Below are positions 1-6,259 of a stretch of DNA of 24,889 nucleotides, piece by piece (the stretch's first letter is position 1; every line of letters begins with the position of its first letter). Below the pieces are notes generated by a model, which searched no databases, had not been told where the DNA came from, and saw nothing but the letters and a program-made list of their open reading frames with translations. This DNA is from JABMMZ01 sp044357345 (GTDB lineage: Bacteria > Bacteroidota > Bacteroidia > NS11-12g > UBA955), in assembly GCA_044357345.1 (NCBI GenBank), contig JBIKPR010000039.1:1-24889 (forward strand), written 5' to 3'. The position numbers and the translations under genes were made by a program.

Positions 1-1
1 T

Positions 2-349
2 GATTTGAATTTGTATAAAGATTCAATTAAGGAAGTGAGTGAAGATATCATCAATGAAGGGTATAGCAAGTTCCCTATTTTTATAGCCCACCAAGAAGAT
101 GTTAAATTGGGTGAGGTGATTCTAGATCGGGATGAATTGGGTACCAATTTTACCATACAAGTTACAACCCTTGAGGATTTGGTTACCAAAAATATTATTC
201 TTCCCAAAAACATTGATAAATTCAAATCGGCATACAAGGATCCTTTGGTTCAATGTTGTATATTTTTGGTGAGCAGCAATGGTGCTCAATTTGTTTTTGT
301 GCCATATGAACTTCCGCCAGCAGCAGCTGAAAATCCAGAACAAGAATAA
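2..349 (+). CDS. Conserved hypothetical protein, 5' end cut by window edge
   Basis: The reading frame is open to the left edge (GAT at 2-4 precedes the first TTG at 5), so this is probably the C-terminal ~115 residues of a slightly longer protein. I do not recognise a named domain. The sequence has a mixed alpha/beta look with a segment that reads like a conserved core (KSAYKDPLVQCC followed by a hydrophobic strand and FVFVPYE), and a Pro/Ala/Glu-rich tail. No signal peptide or membrane segment is visible in the part present. Its TAA stop overlaps the ATG of the next gene by one base (TAATG), which indicates translational coupling with the glycosyltransferase and a shared transcript. Function unknown; the confidence refers to it being a real gene. 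Confidence 0.75.
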   Translation, partial: DLNLYKDSIKEVSEDIINEGYSKFPIFIAHQEDVKLGEVILDRDELGTNFTIQVTTLEDLVTKNIILPKNIDKFKSAYKDPLVQCCIFLVSSNGAQFVFVPYELPPAAAENPEQE

Positions 350-1371
350 TGTCCAAAAAGGTAGCTGTTGTCATATTAAATTTTAATACCAGGGAGTTTC
401 TTCAGAAGTTCTTGCCTTCAGTCACTAAGTCAAGCTATCCCAATACTGAAATTGTTTTAGCTGATAATGCCTCAACCGATGACTCAGTTCAATTCGTAAA
501 AGAAAATTACCCCCAAGTTAAGGTGATTGTTTTAGACAAAAACTATGGCTTTACAGGGGGGTATAACCGTGCATTGAAGCAAGTTCAGGCAGATTACTTT
601 GTGTTGTTAAATAGCGATGTGGAAGTAGATCCGCATTGGATAGAACCCATGCTCAATCTTATAGAATCAAATCCATCTATAGCAGCCATACAGCCTAAAC
701 TTTTGGCATGGCATCAGAAAGACACATTTGAATATGCTGGTGCATCTGGTGGGTTTATAGACCAATATGGATTTCCATTCTGTAGGGGTAGAGTTTTTGA
801 ACACTTAGAAAAAGACCAAAACCAATACAACGACGATAGGCAAGTTTTTTGGGCTAGTGGAGCTGCTCTATTTATTGATGCAAAATTATACCATAGCATA
901 GGTGGACTTGACGAAGACTTTTTTGCCCATATGGAAGAAATTGATTTGTGTTGGCGCTTGCGAAATGACGGTCATGAAATATGGATATGCCCTGAAAGTA
1001 TTGTTTACCATGTTGGTGGTGGAACTTTACAAAAGACTAATCCTCGAAAAACCTATTACAATTTCAGAAATGGCTTGATACTGCTTCTTAAAAATTTACC
1101 TGCCAACAAACTATTTTCTGTAATAGCCACTAGAATTATCTTAGACCATATCGCGGCTTTAAGATTTTTAAGCCAAGGAAAATGGGGTGATTTTAAAGCC
1201 ATAATGTCTGCACATAGACATTTTATATTAAGGTATAAATATTGGAAAAGTAAAAGGGCGGTTCACAATGGCAATGAAGCTTATTTTGGCCAAGAAGTGT
1301 ATAAAGGAAGTATCGTGTGGGCGCATTTTAAACGCAAAATCAAAACATTTTCAGGTTTAGGAATGAATTAA
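349..1371 (+). CDS. Glycosyltransferase family 2 (rhamnosyltransferase-like)
   Basis: A GT-A fold glycosyltransferase of 340 residues. It probably transfers a sugar from an NDP-sugar donor onto a cell-surface polysaccharide or lipid-linked precursor at the inner face of the cytoplasmic membrane. The N-terminal Rossmann-like part carries VVILNFN (7-13), the nucleotide-binding DNAST (39-43) and the metal-binding acidic motif NSDVEVD (88-94). Further on are WASGAALFI (168-176) and the catalytic-base region EEIDLCWR (196-203), the arrangement seen in WcaA/RfbF-like GT2 enzymes. The C-terminal third is basic and lacks a clear transmembrane helix. The start is fixed by the one-base TAATG overlap with the preceding gene, and the sirtuin gene follows after 10 bases. 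Acceptor and sugar cannot be read from sequence. Confidence 0.92.
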   Translation: MSKKVAVVILNFNTREFLQKFLPSVTKSSYPNTEIVLADNASTDDSVQFVKENYPQVKVIVLDKNYGFTGGYNRALKQVQADYFVLLNSDVEVDPHWIEPMLNLIESNPSIAAIQPKLLAWHQKDTFEYAGASGGFIDQYGFPFCRGRVFEHLEKDQNQYNDDRQVFWASGAALFIDAKLYHSIGGLDEDFFAHMEEIDLCWRLRNDGHEIWICPESIVYHVGGGTLQKTNPRKTYYNFRNGLILLLKNLPANKLFSVIATRIILDHIAALRFLSQGKWGDFKAIMSAHRHFILRYKYWKSKRAVHNGNEAYFGQEVYKGSIVWAHFKRKIKTFSGLGMN

Positions 1372-1381
1372 TTCTCCTGTT

Positions 1382-2086
1382 GTGGCAAAATCAAACAAAA
1401 AAATCCTTGTCTTGAGTGGCGCTGGTATGAGTGCTGAGAGTGGTATTAAAACTTTCAGAGATGCTGGTGGCTTGTGGGAGGGTTATGATATTATGGAAGT
1501 GGCGAGTATACAAGGTTGGATCAAGAACCCTGTTTTAGTTACCGATTTTTACAACCAACGGAGATTGCAATTGGCAGAAGTGAAACCCAACATTGGTCAT
1601 ATCGCTTTGGCTGAATTAGAAAAATATTTTGATGTTCAAATTGTGACTCAAAATGTAGATGATTTGCATGAAAGGGCAGGTTCAAGCAATATCTTACATT
1701 TACATGGTGAATTGTGCAAAATGAGAAGTGTGAACAGCGATGAAGTAACAATTGACATTGCTTACCAGGCAAGCGAGTATGGCGCAAAGAATGATGCAGG
1801 AGAGTTGTTGAGACCCTATATTGTTTGGTTTGGCGAAGAAGTGCCCTTGATAGAAAAAGCAATAGAAATGATAGAGGTTGCTGATATTTTAATTGTGGTT
1901 GGTACCTCCTTAGAAGTATATCCAGCAGCAGGTTTGTTGCATTATTTCCCCAATAGTAATCCTATATTTCTAATTGATCCGAATAGGCATGAGAAATTGA
2001 ACAAGTCTAATTTGCATTTAATAAAAAGCACGGCGGTAGAAGCTTTGCCCAAATTGATGGATATGCTTATTAAGAAGCATATTTAA
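1382..2086 (+). CDS. cobB: NAD-dependent protein deacylase, Sir2 family (SIRT5/CobB class)
   Basis: Removes acyl groups from lysine side chains using NAD+, in the cytoplasm. The NAD-binding motif GAGMSAESGI (14-22 region), the TQNVDDLHERAG stretch (89-100) and the catalytic HGE with His108 are present. Tyr57 and Arg60 in FYNQRR are the pair that in SIRT5/CobB selects succinyl and malonyl lysine, so desuccinylase activity is inferred. Oddly, the four zinc-ligand cysteines of most sirtuins are missing: only Cys112 lies in that region. The start is a GTG; the next in-frame Met is inside the NAD-binding motif, so GTG is required. The gene sits 10 bases behind the glycosyltransferase and appears to end that transcription unit. 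At 234 residues it is a minimal sirtuin. Confidence 0.93.
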   Translation: MAKSNKKILVLSGAGMSAESGIKTFRDAGGLWEGYDIMEVASIQGWIKNPVLVTDFYNQRRLQLAEVKPNIGHIALAELEKYFDVQIVTQNVDDLHERAGSSNILHLHGELCKMRSVNSDEVTIDIAYQASEYGAKNDAGELLRPYIVWFGEEVPLIEKAIEMIEVADILIVVGTSLEVYPAAGLLHYFPNSNPIFLIDPNRHEKLNKSNLHLIKSTAVEALPKLMDMLIKKHI

Positions 2087-2118
2087 TTCAGGCTTGCTTT
2101 TTCTCAATTTCTTGTGTT

Positions 2119-2145
2119 AATTTAACCTTTAATAAGGATTAAATT
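2119..2145 (+). promoter_or_regulatory. Inverted repeat just upstream of the -7 element of the PurF-like gene
   Basis: Arm AATTTAACCTT (2119-2129), loop TAAT, and arm AAGGATTAAATT (2134-2145) pair over 11 bases with a single bulged A at 2138. It lies immediately upstream of the -7 element. It could be an operator for this gene or a weak, AU-rich terminator for the sirtuin unit; there is no uninterrupted T-run after it, which favours an operator slightly. Confidence 0.4.
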
Positions 2146-2148
2146 TCG

Positions 2149-2156
2149 TAACTTTG
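2149..2156 (+). promoter_or_regulatory. Predicted Bacteroidota -7 promoter element (TAACTTTG)
   Basis: TAACTTTG matches the TAnnTTTG consensus of the primary sigma factor in this phylum and is followed by a 16-base leader to the ATG at 2173. No clear TTTG -33 element is seen at the usual distance; the inverted repeat at 2119-2145 occupies that space. Confidence 0.6.
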
Positions 2157-2172
2157 CAGTCAATTTTATATC

Positions 2173-4065
2173 ATGAGTGATGCCATAAAGCACGAATGCG
2201 GTGTCGCATTCATAAGGCTTCTAAAACCCCTAGAGTATTTTAACGAAAAATATGGAACGCCATTTTACGGCCTGAAAAAGTTGCAATTGCTAATGGCAAA
2301 GCAAATTAACAGGGGGCAAGATGGGGCAGGAATCGGGGTTATCAAATTAGATCCCCAATTTGGTCAACGTTACATTGCCCGCAAACGTTCAAATTCTAAA
2401 AATCCAGTTGCAGATATTTTCGAAGATGTAAACTTATCTTTGGCTGAATTGAATCAAGACAATTTAAAAAATGGTTTGTATTTGAAAGAGCATTTTCCTT
2501 ATGCAGGTGAACTGTTGTTGGGCCATTTAAGATACGGTACACATGGCGGCAATAGTTTAGAAAACTTGCATCCATTTTTGAGACAAAACAATTGGATGTG
2601 TAGAAACTTGGTTTTGGCCGGCAACTACAACCTTACCAACGTGGATGAATTGTTTACCCAATTGATTGAACTTGGCCAACAGCCTAAAGAAATAAGTGAC
2701 AACGTTACCATGCTTGAAAAAATTGGACATTTTTTGGATGAGGAAAATGAAAGATTATTTAAAGTTTACAAGCAAGAGGGGTATTCTAATTTTGAGATTA
2801 CTGAGAAGATAAAAGACAATTTATCGGTAGAAAATATTTTAAGAAATGCTTTTAAACGCACAGATGGTGGTTACAATATGGTTGGAATGATTGGCCACGG
2901 CGCATCATTTATTGTGCGAGATCCAAATGGAATAAGACCTAGTTTTTGGTATGCCAATGATGAATTGTTGGTGGTTGCTAGTGAGCGTCCAGCGATTATG
3001 ACTGCCTTTAATATCCCATACAGTGAAATTAAAGAGGTTACACCAGGTTGTGCTTTAATTATCAATAAGGATGGTTCTTATAAAGAATCGAGAATATTGG
3101 ATCCAAAGCCTTTAAAAGCTTGTTCTTTTGAGCGTATTTATTTCTCTAGAGGAAATGATGCAGACATATACAGCGAGCGTAAAACACTTGGTAAATTGCT
3201 AGCGCCTAAGGTTCTTGAAAAATTAAATTACAACATTGAAAACACGGTATTCGCATACATTCCAAATACTGCGGCGACCTCTTTTTATGGCATGATAGAT
3301 GGGATTAATGATTGGTTAAAGATTCACAGGTCTGAAGTCCTGATGGCAGAGAAGGACAATTTAACGCAAGAGCGAATTCAAGAGATTTTAACTTACAGAA
3401 TTCGCCGCGAAAAGATTTTGGTGAAAGACGCAAAAATGCGCACTTTCATTACCAATGACACCGATAGAGAGGATATTGTTGGTCATGCCTACGATGTGAC
3501 TTATGGCATTATAGAACCTAACCAAGACACCTTGGTTATAATTGACGATTCGATTGTTCGGGGCACCACTTTAAAGACCAGTATTTTAAAAATATTGGGC
3601 AGATTGAAGCCTAAAAAAATCCTAGTAGTTTCGAGTGCACCTCAAATATTATTCCCTGATTGTTATGGAATAGATATGAGCAGGTTGAAAGATTTTGTTG
3701 CATTTAGAGCTTTATTAGAATTATTGAAAGACAATAATTTGGAGCATAAACTTAACGAAACGTATGAGTTGTGTAAAATCGAAATGCATAAACCTGCAGA
3801 GGAAATGATCAACCGTGTGATTGATTTATACAAGCTTTTTACAACTGAACAAATCTCTAAGAAAATTGCAGAGATTGTTACACCTGAAAATTTTGAGCCT
3901 GAAGTTGAAATTATTTTCCAAACGGTGGAAGACTTGCACATTGCTTGCCCTGATAATACTGGCGATTGGTATTTTACGGGAGATTTTCCGACCCCAGGTG
4001 GCAACAAAATTACCAATAGGGCCTTCATTTACTTCATGGAGAAAAACAATGCCAGAGCCTATTAA
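2173..4065 (+). CDS. PurF-like class II glutamine amidotransferase / amidophosphoribosyltransferase
   Basis: A 630-residue relative of glutamine PRPP amidotransferase, the first committed enzyme of purine synthesis. It is far longer than canonical PurF (~470-510). The N-terminal nucleophile hydrolase domain begins HECGVAF with Cys9 as the expected nucleophile, implying an eight-residue propeptide that must be removed. NRGQDGAG (around 47-54) and GHLRYGTHG are glutaminase-domain motifs. The C-terminal phosphoribosyltransferase half has the PRPP-binding signature VIIDDSIVRGTT ending near residue 466. About 100 extra residues lie in the linker and C-terminus. Bacteroidota often carry this long form in addition to ordinary PurF, so it may not be the main purine enzyme. 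It has its own promoter, and pabA follows after 28 bases. Confidence 0.85.
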   Translation: MSDAIKHECGVAFIRLLKPLEYFNEKYGTPFYGLKKLQLLMAKQINRGQDGAGIGVIKLDPQFGQRYIARKRSNSKNPVADIFEDVNLSLAELNQDNLKNGLYLKEHFPYAGELLLGHLRYGTHGGNSLENLHPFLRQNNWMCRNLVLAGNYNLTNVDELFTQLIELGQQPKEISDNVTMLEKIGHFLDEENERLFKVYKQEGYSNFEITEKIKDNLSVENILRNAFKRTDGGYNMVGMIGHGASFIVRDPNGIRPSFWYANDELLVVASERPAIMTAFNIPYSEIKEVTPGCALIINKDGSYKESRILDPKPLKACSFERIYFSRGNDADIYSERKTLGKLLAPKVLEKLNYNIENTVFAYIPNTAATSFYGMIDGINDWLKIHRSEVLMAEKDNLTQERIQEILTYRIRREKILVKDAKMRTFITNDTDREDIVGHAYDVTYGIIEPNQDTLVIIDDSIVRGTTLKTSILKILGRLKPKKILVVSSAPQILFPDCYGIDMSRLKDFVAFRALLELLKDNNLEHKLNETYELCKIEMHKPAEEMINRVIDLYKLFTTEQISKKIAEIVTPENFEPEVEIIFQTVEDLHIACPDNTGDWYFTGDFPTPGGNKITNRAFIYFMEKNNARAY

Positions 4066-4093
4066 TAAGGTTTTGTATTTTTAAAACATTCTT

Positions 4094-4666
4094 ATGATTC
4101 TGTTGATTGATAACTACGATTCATTTACGTACAATCTAACAGACTATTTTGTCCAGTTAGGGGAAGAAGTTCTCTTGCATAAAAATGATGAGATAGAGGT
4201 TGCTGATTTGTCAAAATTAAACTTTGATAAAATTGTGATTTCGCCCGGACCCAATAGGCCCAAAGACTCAGGAAATTTAATGACAATCATTGAAGCGACT
4301 TACCGTTCATATCCAATTTTAGGAATTTGTTTAGGTCATCAAGCTTTGGGTGAATTTTTTGGCGCAACACTTAGCCATGCTGCCCAGCCAATGCATGGAA
4401 AGGTTTCTCGCATATATAACAATGGGGAAGGGATTTATAAAAATCTGCCGCTTTCATTTAATGTTTGTCGTTACCACAGTTTGATTTTGGAAAAATTAGA
4501 AAACACAGATTTGCTTGTTAATGCCAATACCTTTGAGAATGAATGTATGGGTATTGTTCACAAAGAATTGCCAATTATGGGCATGCAGTTTCATCCAGAA
4601 GCAATATTAACTGAGTTTGGACTCGATTTGCTAAAGAATTGGTTGGATGGACTTAAGACTTCTTAA
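4094..4666 (+). CDS. pabA: Glutamine amidotransferase, aminodeoxychorismate/anthranilate synthase component II
   Basis: Class I glutamine amidotransferase subunit that hydrolyses glutamine and passes ammonia to a chorismate-using partner (PabB for folate, or TrpE for tryptophan). Visible motifs are the N-terminal IDNYDSFTYN (5-14), the oxyanion motif SPGPNRP (50-56), the nucleophile GICLGHQ with Cys79, and the His/Glu pair of QFHPEA (His167, Glu169). The length of 190 residues is exactly that of the family. The gene stands alone rather than inside a trp operon, which mildly favours PabA, but PabA and TrpG cannot be separated by sequence alone and one protein often serves both. The PurF-like gene lies 28 bases upstream on the same strand. 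The last 14 bases overlap the convergent zinc-ribbon gene. Confidence 0.92.
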   Translation: MILLIDNYDSFTYNLTDYFVQLGEEVLLHKNDEIEVADLSKLNFDKIVISPGPNRPKDSGNLMTIIEATYRSYPILGICLGHQALGEFFGATLSHAAQPMHGKVSRIYNNGEGIYKNLPLSFNVCRYHSLILEKLENTDLLVNANTFENECMGIVHKELPIMGMQFHPEAILTEFGLDLLKNWLDGLKTS

Positions 4667-5000
4667 CCAGCATTAACACGCCTTTATCTATCGATAAGTA
4701 GCCAAACTCATAACAAAACTTATAGGTGTTGCCGTTCTTGGTTTCATAAATATGGGTAAAGTATTCGAAGTTGAAGCCCAATACTTTTAATGTTTTTTCT
4801 GAAATGCTGGTTTTTCCGGAATCAGGCAATAGGTTTTGAAGTATTTTTCTATTTTTACGCAATAGAGAATTTACATTTCTAACGTATTCATTAGACTCGG
4901 TGTTTTGTCTGTTGTTGTATGAATTACGGCAGCTGTCGTTGCAAAATTTCTTATCACTTCTTCCATTAATGGTTTTTTCACATTCAAGGCAATTTTTCAT
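4653..5000 (-). CDS. Small zinc-ribbon protein, conserved hypothetical
   Basis: A 115-residue cytoplasmic protein with an N-terminal zinc ribbon: Cys4-x2-Cys7 and Cys20-x3-Cys24 within CLECEKTINGRSDKKFC, a treble-clef-like arrangement seen in short 'double zinc ribbon' domains. The middle (about 37-60) is basic and helical. The last ~50 residues contain aromatic-rich beta segments (FNFEYFTHIYETKNG, then a YKFCYEFGYL stretch). It resembles small uncharacterised Bacteroidota proteins; nucleic-acid binding is a guess from the ribbon and basic linker. The gene is convergent with pabA and overlaps its 3' end by 14 bases. A good promoter sits only 7 bases from the ATG, so the mRNA would be nearly leaderless. 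Confidence 0.8.
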   Translation of the reverse strand: MKNCLECEKTINGRSDKKFCNDSCRNSYNNRQNTESNEYVRNVNSLLRKNRKILQNLLPDSGKTSISEKTLKVLGFNFEYFTHIYETKNGNTYKFCYEFGYLSIDKGVLMLVKKS

Positions 5001-5007
5001 AGTTACC

Positions 5008-5038
5008 CAAATTTAAAACATATTTTTTAAAATAACAA
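5008..5038 (-). promoter_or_regulatory. Predicted promoter of the zinc-ribbon gene (TTG-N20-TAAATTTG)
   Basis: Read on the minus strand, TTG (5038-5036), a 20-base spacer and TAAATTTG (5015-5008) match the phylum consensus perfectly. Only 7 bases separate the -7 element from the ATG at 5000, so transcription should start at or just before the start codon. Confidence 0.6.
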
Positions 5039-5095
5039 GTTGAAAAATTAAGGCTGATTTAATAAAACAAAGTCATAAAGTTCAAAAAAATCACT

Positions 5096-5103
5096 CAACT
5101 TTG
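5096..5103 (+). promoter_or_regulatory. Possible -7 element of the phosphatase gene (CAACTTTG)
   Basis: CAACTTTG differs from TAnnTTTG by one base and ends 4 bases before the ATG at 5108. No TTTG is found at the -33 distance. If it is real, the transcript would be leaderless. The 107-base gap 5001-5107 otherwise holds only AT-rich sequence and the divergent promoter at 5008-5038. Confidence 0.3.
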
Positions 5104-5107
5104 TAAG

Positions 5108-6172
5108 ATGAGAAAATCGCGTTCCTATCCAAGTTTTTTAATTGCCATTTGCATTTTGTTTTCCAATTGCCATGCGGGAGCTAAGGTGATGGCTCAGAAA
5201 CTTGAAAAGCCATTAAATATTATTTTATTAATTGGTGATGGAATGGGCTTGGCTCAAATTTCAGCTGCAGCATTTATGAATGGTGGTTTGGCTTTAGAGT
5301 TATTCAAAAACATAGGCTTGGTGAAAACATCATCATCCAATAATTATATAACAGACAGTGCAGCTGGTGCTACGGCTTACAGTACAGGAGAAAAAACCTA
5401 TAATGGAGCCATTGGTTTAAGCAAAGATTCAATTTCATTGCCTACCATATTAGAAATGTCTGAAGCCCATGGTTTGTCGACAGGGTTAATTGCTACTTGC
5501 AGCATTACCCATGCAACGCCGGGTTCATTTTTTGGACATCAAAAAAACCGTGAAATGCACAAAGAGATTGCCAACGATTTTTATGGAAAAGGCATAGATT
5601 ATGTGGCTGGATCGGGCAAACCATATTTTGATTTGAACCGCTTGAAGGCCGATAACTATACTTTGCACACTGGCAAAGATTTAATCGGCTTAGATGCCAT
5701 TCAAAAATACTTTTGGTTTTACAACGACAGCATCGATGCACCAAAAAGTCCTGAACGTGGTAATTGGTTAAAACAAGCCACAAGCCAAGGCATTCAATTC
5801 TTGTCATCAAATAAAAAGGGTTTCTTTTTAATGGTAGAAGGAAGTCAAATCGACTGGGGTGGACATGCCAATGATTTTAATTACACCGTTTCTGAGTTGA
5901 TAGACTTTGACCTTGCTGTTAAAGCAGCGCTTGAGTTTGCGAAAAAAGATGGAAATACATTGGTATTGGTAACGGCCGATCACGAAACTGGCGGCTTGTC
6001 TCTAGATGCGGGTAGTTTGACTAAAAAAACAATTGATCACCATTACTCAAGTACCCATCATTCAGGTATTATGGTGCCGATATACGCTTATGGTCCCGGT
6101 TCTGAAATGTTCACAGGCACCATAGATAACACCGATGTATTTAAGAAGATGAAAAGCTTATACGGTTTTTAA
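5108..6172 (+). CDS. Alkaline phosphatase, exported
   Basis: A PhoA-superfamily phosphomonoesterase of 354 residues that releases phosphate from organic esters outside the cytoplasm. Metal and active-site motifs are complete: GDGMG (Asp44), TDSAAGATA with nucleophile Ser84, THATPGS (His135, Thr137), VEGSQIDWGGH (Glu244, Asp249, His253), TADHETGG (Asp291, His292) and HHSG (His318). It is about 100 residues shorter than E. coli PhoA, as in many environmental homologues. The first ~27 residues form a basic/hydrophobic signal. Cys21 after LFSN is a poor lipobox, so either a lipoprotein or ordinary Sec cleavage is possible. ATG 5108 is the first possible start in frame. It is monocistronic and ends at a strong terminator. 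No Pho-box-like site is recognisable. Confidence 0.92.
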   Translation: MRKSRSYPSFLIAICILFSNCHAGAKVMAQKLEKPLNIILLIGDGMGLAQISAAAFMNGGLALELFKNIGLVKTSSSNNYITDSAAGATAYSTGEKTYNGAIGLSKDSISLPTILEMSEAHGLSTGLIATCSITHATPGSFFGHQKNREMHKEIANDFYGKGIDYVAGSGKPYFDLNRLKADNYTLHTGKDLIGLDAIQKYFWFYNDSIDAPKSPERGNWLKQATSQGIQFLSSNKKGFFLMVEGSQIDWGGHANDFNYTVSELIDFDLAVKAALEFAKKDGNTLVLVTADHETGGLSLDAGSLTKKTIDHHYSSTHHSGIMVPIYAYGPGSEMFTGTIDNTDVFKKMKSLYGF

Positions 6173-6214
6173 ACTCCAATGAAGATAAGCCGCATTCTGC
6201 TGTAGTAAAAAACA

Positions 6215-6241
6215 AAAAACCCTCTTATTTAGAGGGTTTTT
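6215..6241. terminator. Bidirectional intrinsic terminator between phosphatase and dnaK
   Basis: A perfect 11-base stem AAAAACCCTCT (6215-6225) / AGAGGGTTTTT (6231-6241) with loop TATTT. A-run and T-run flank the GC core on either side, so it works in both directions for these convergent genes. Confidence 0.92.
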
Positions 6242-6259
6242 ATGGGTGTTTTTATAAGT

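Noticed and set aside
3663..4028. Minus-strand open frame inside the PurF-like gene
   Set aside because: Antisense shadow; Ser/Leu/Ile-rich translation without domains.
3821..4084. Plus-strand alternate frame at the end of the PurF-like gene
   Set aside because: The PurF-like frame continues through it with conserved sequence; no frameshift is needed.
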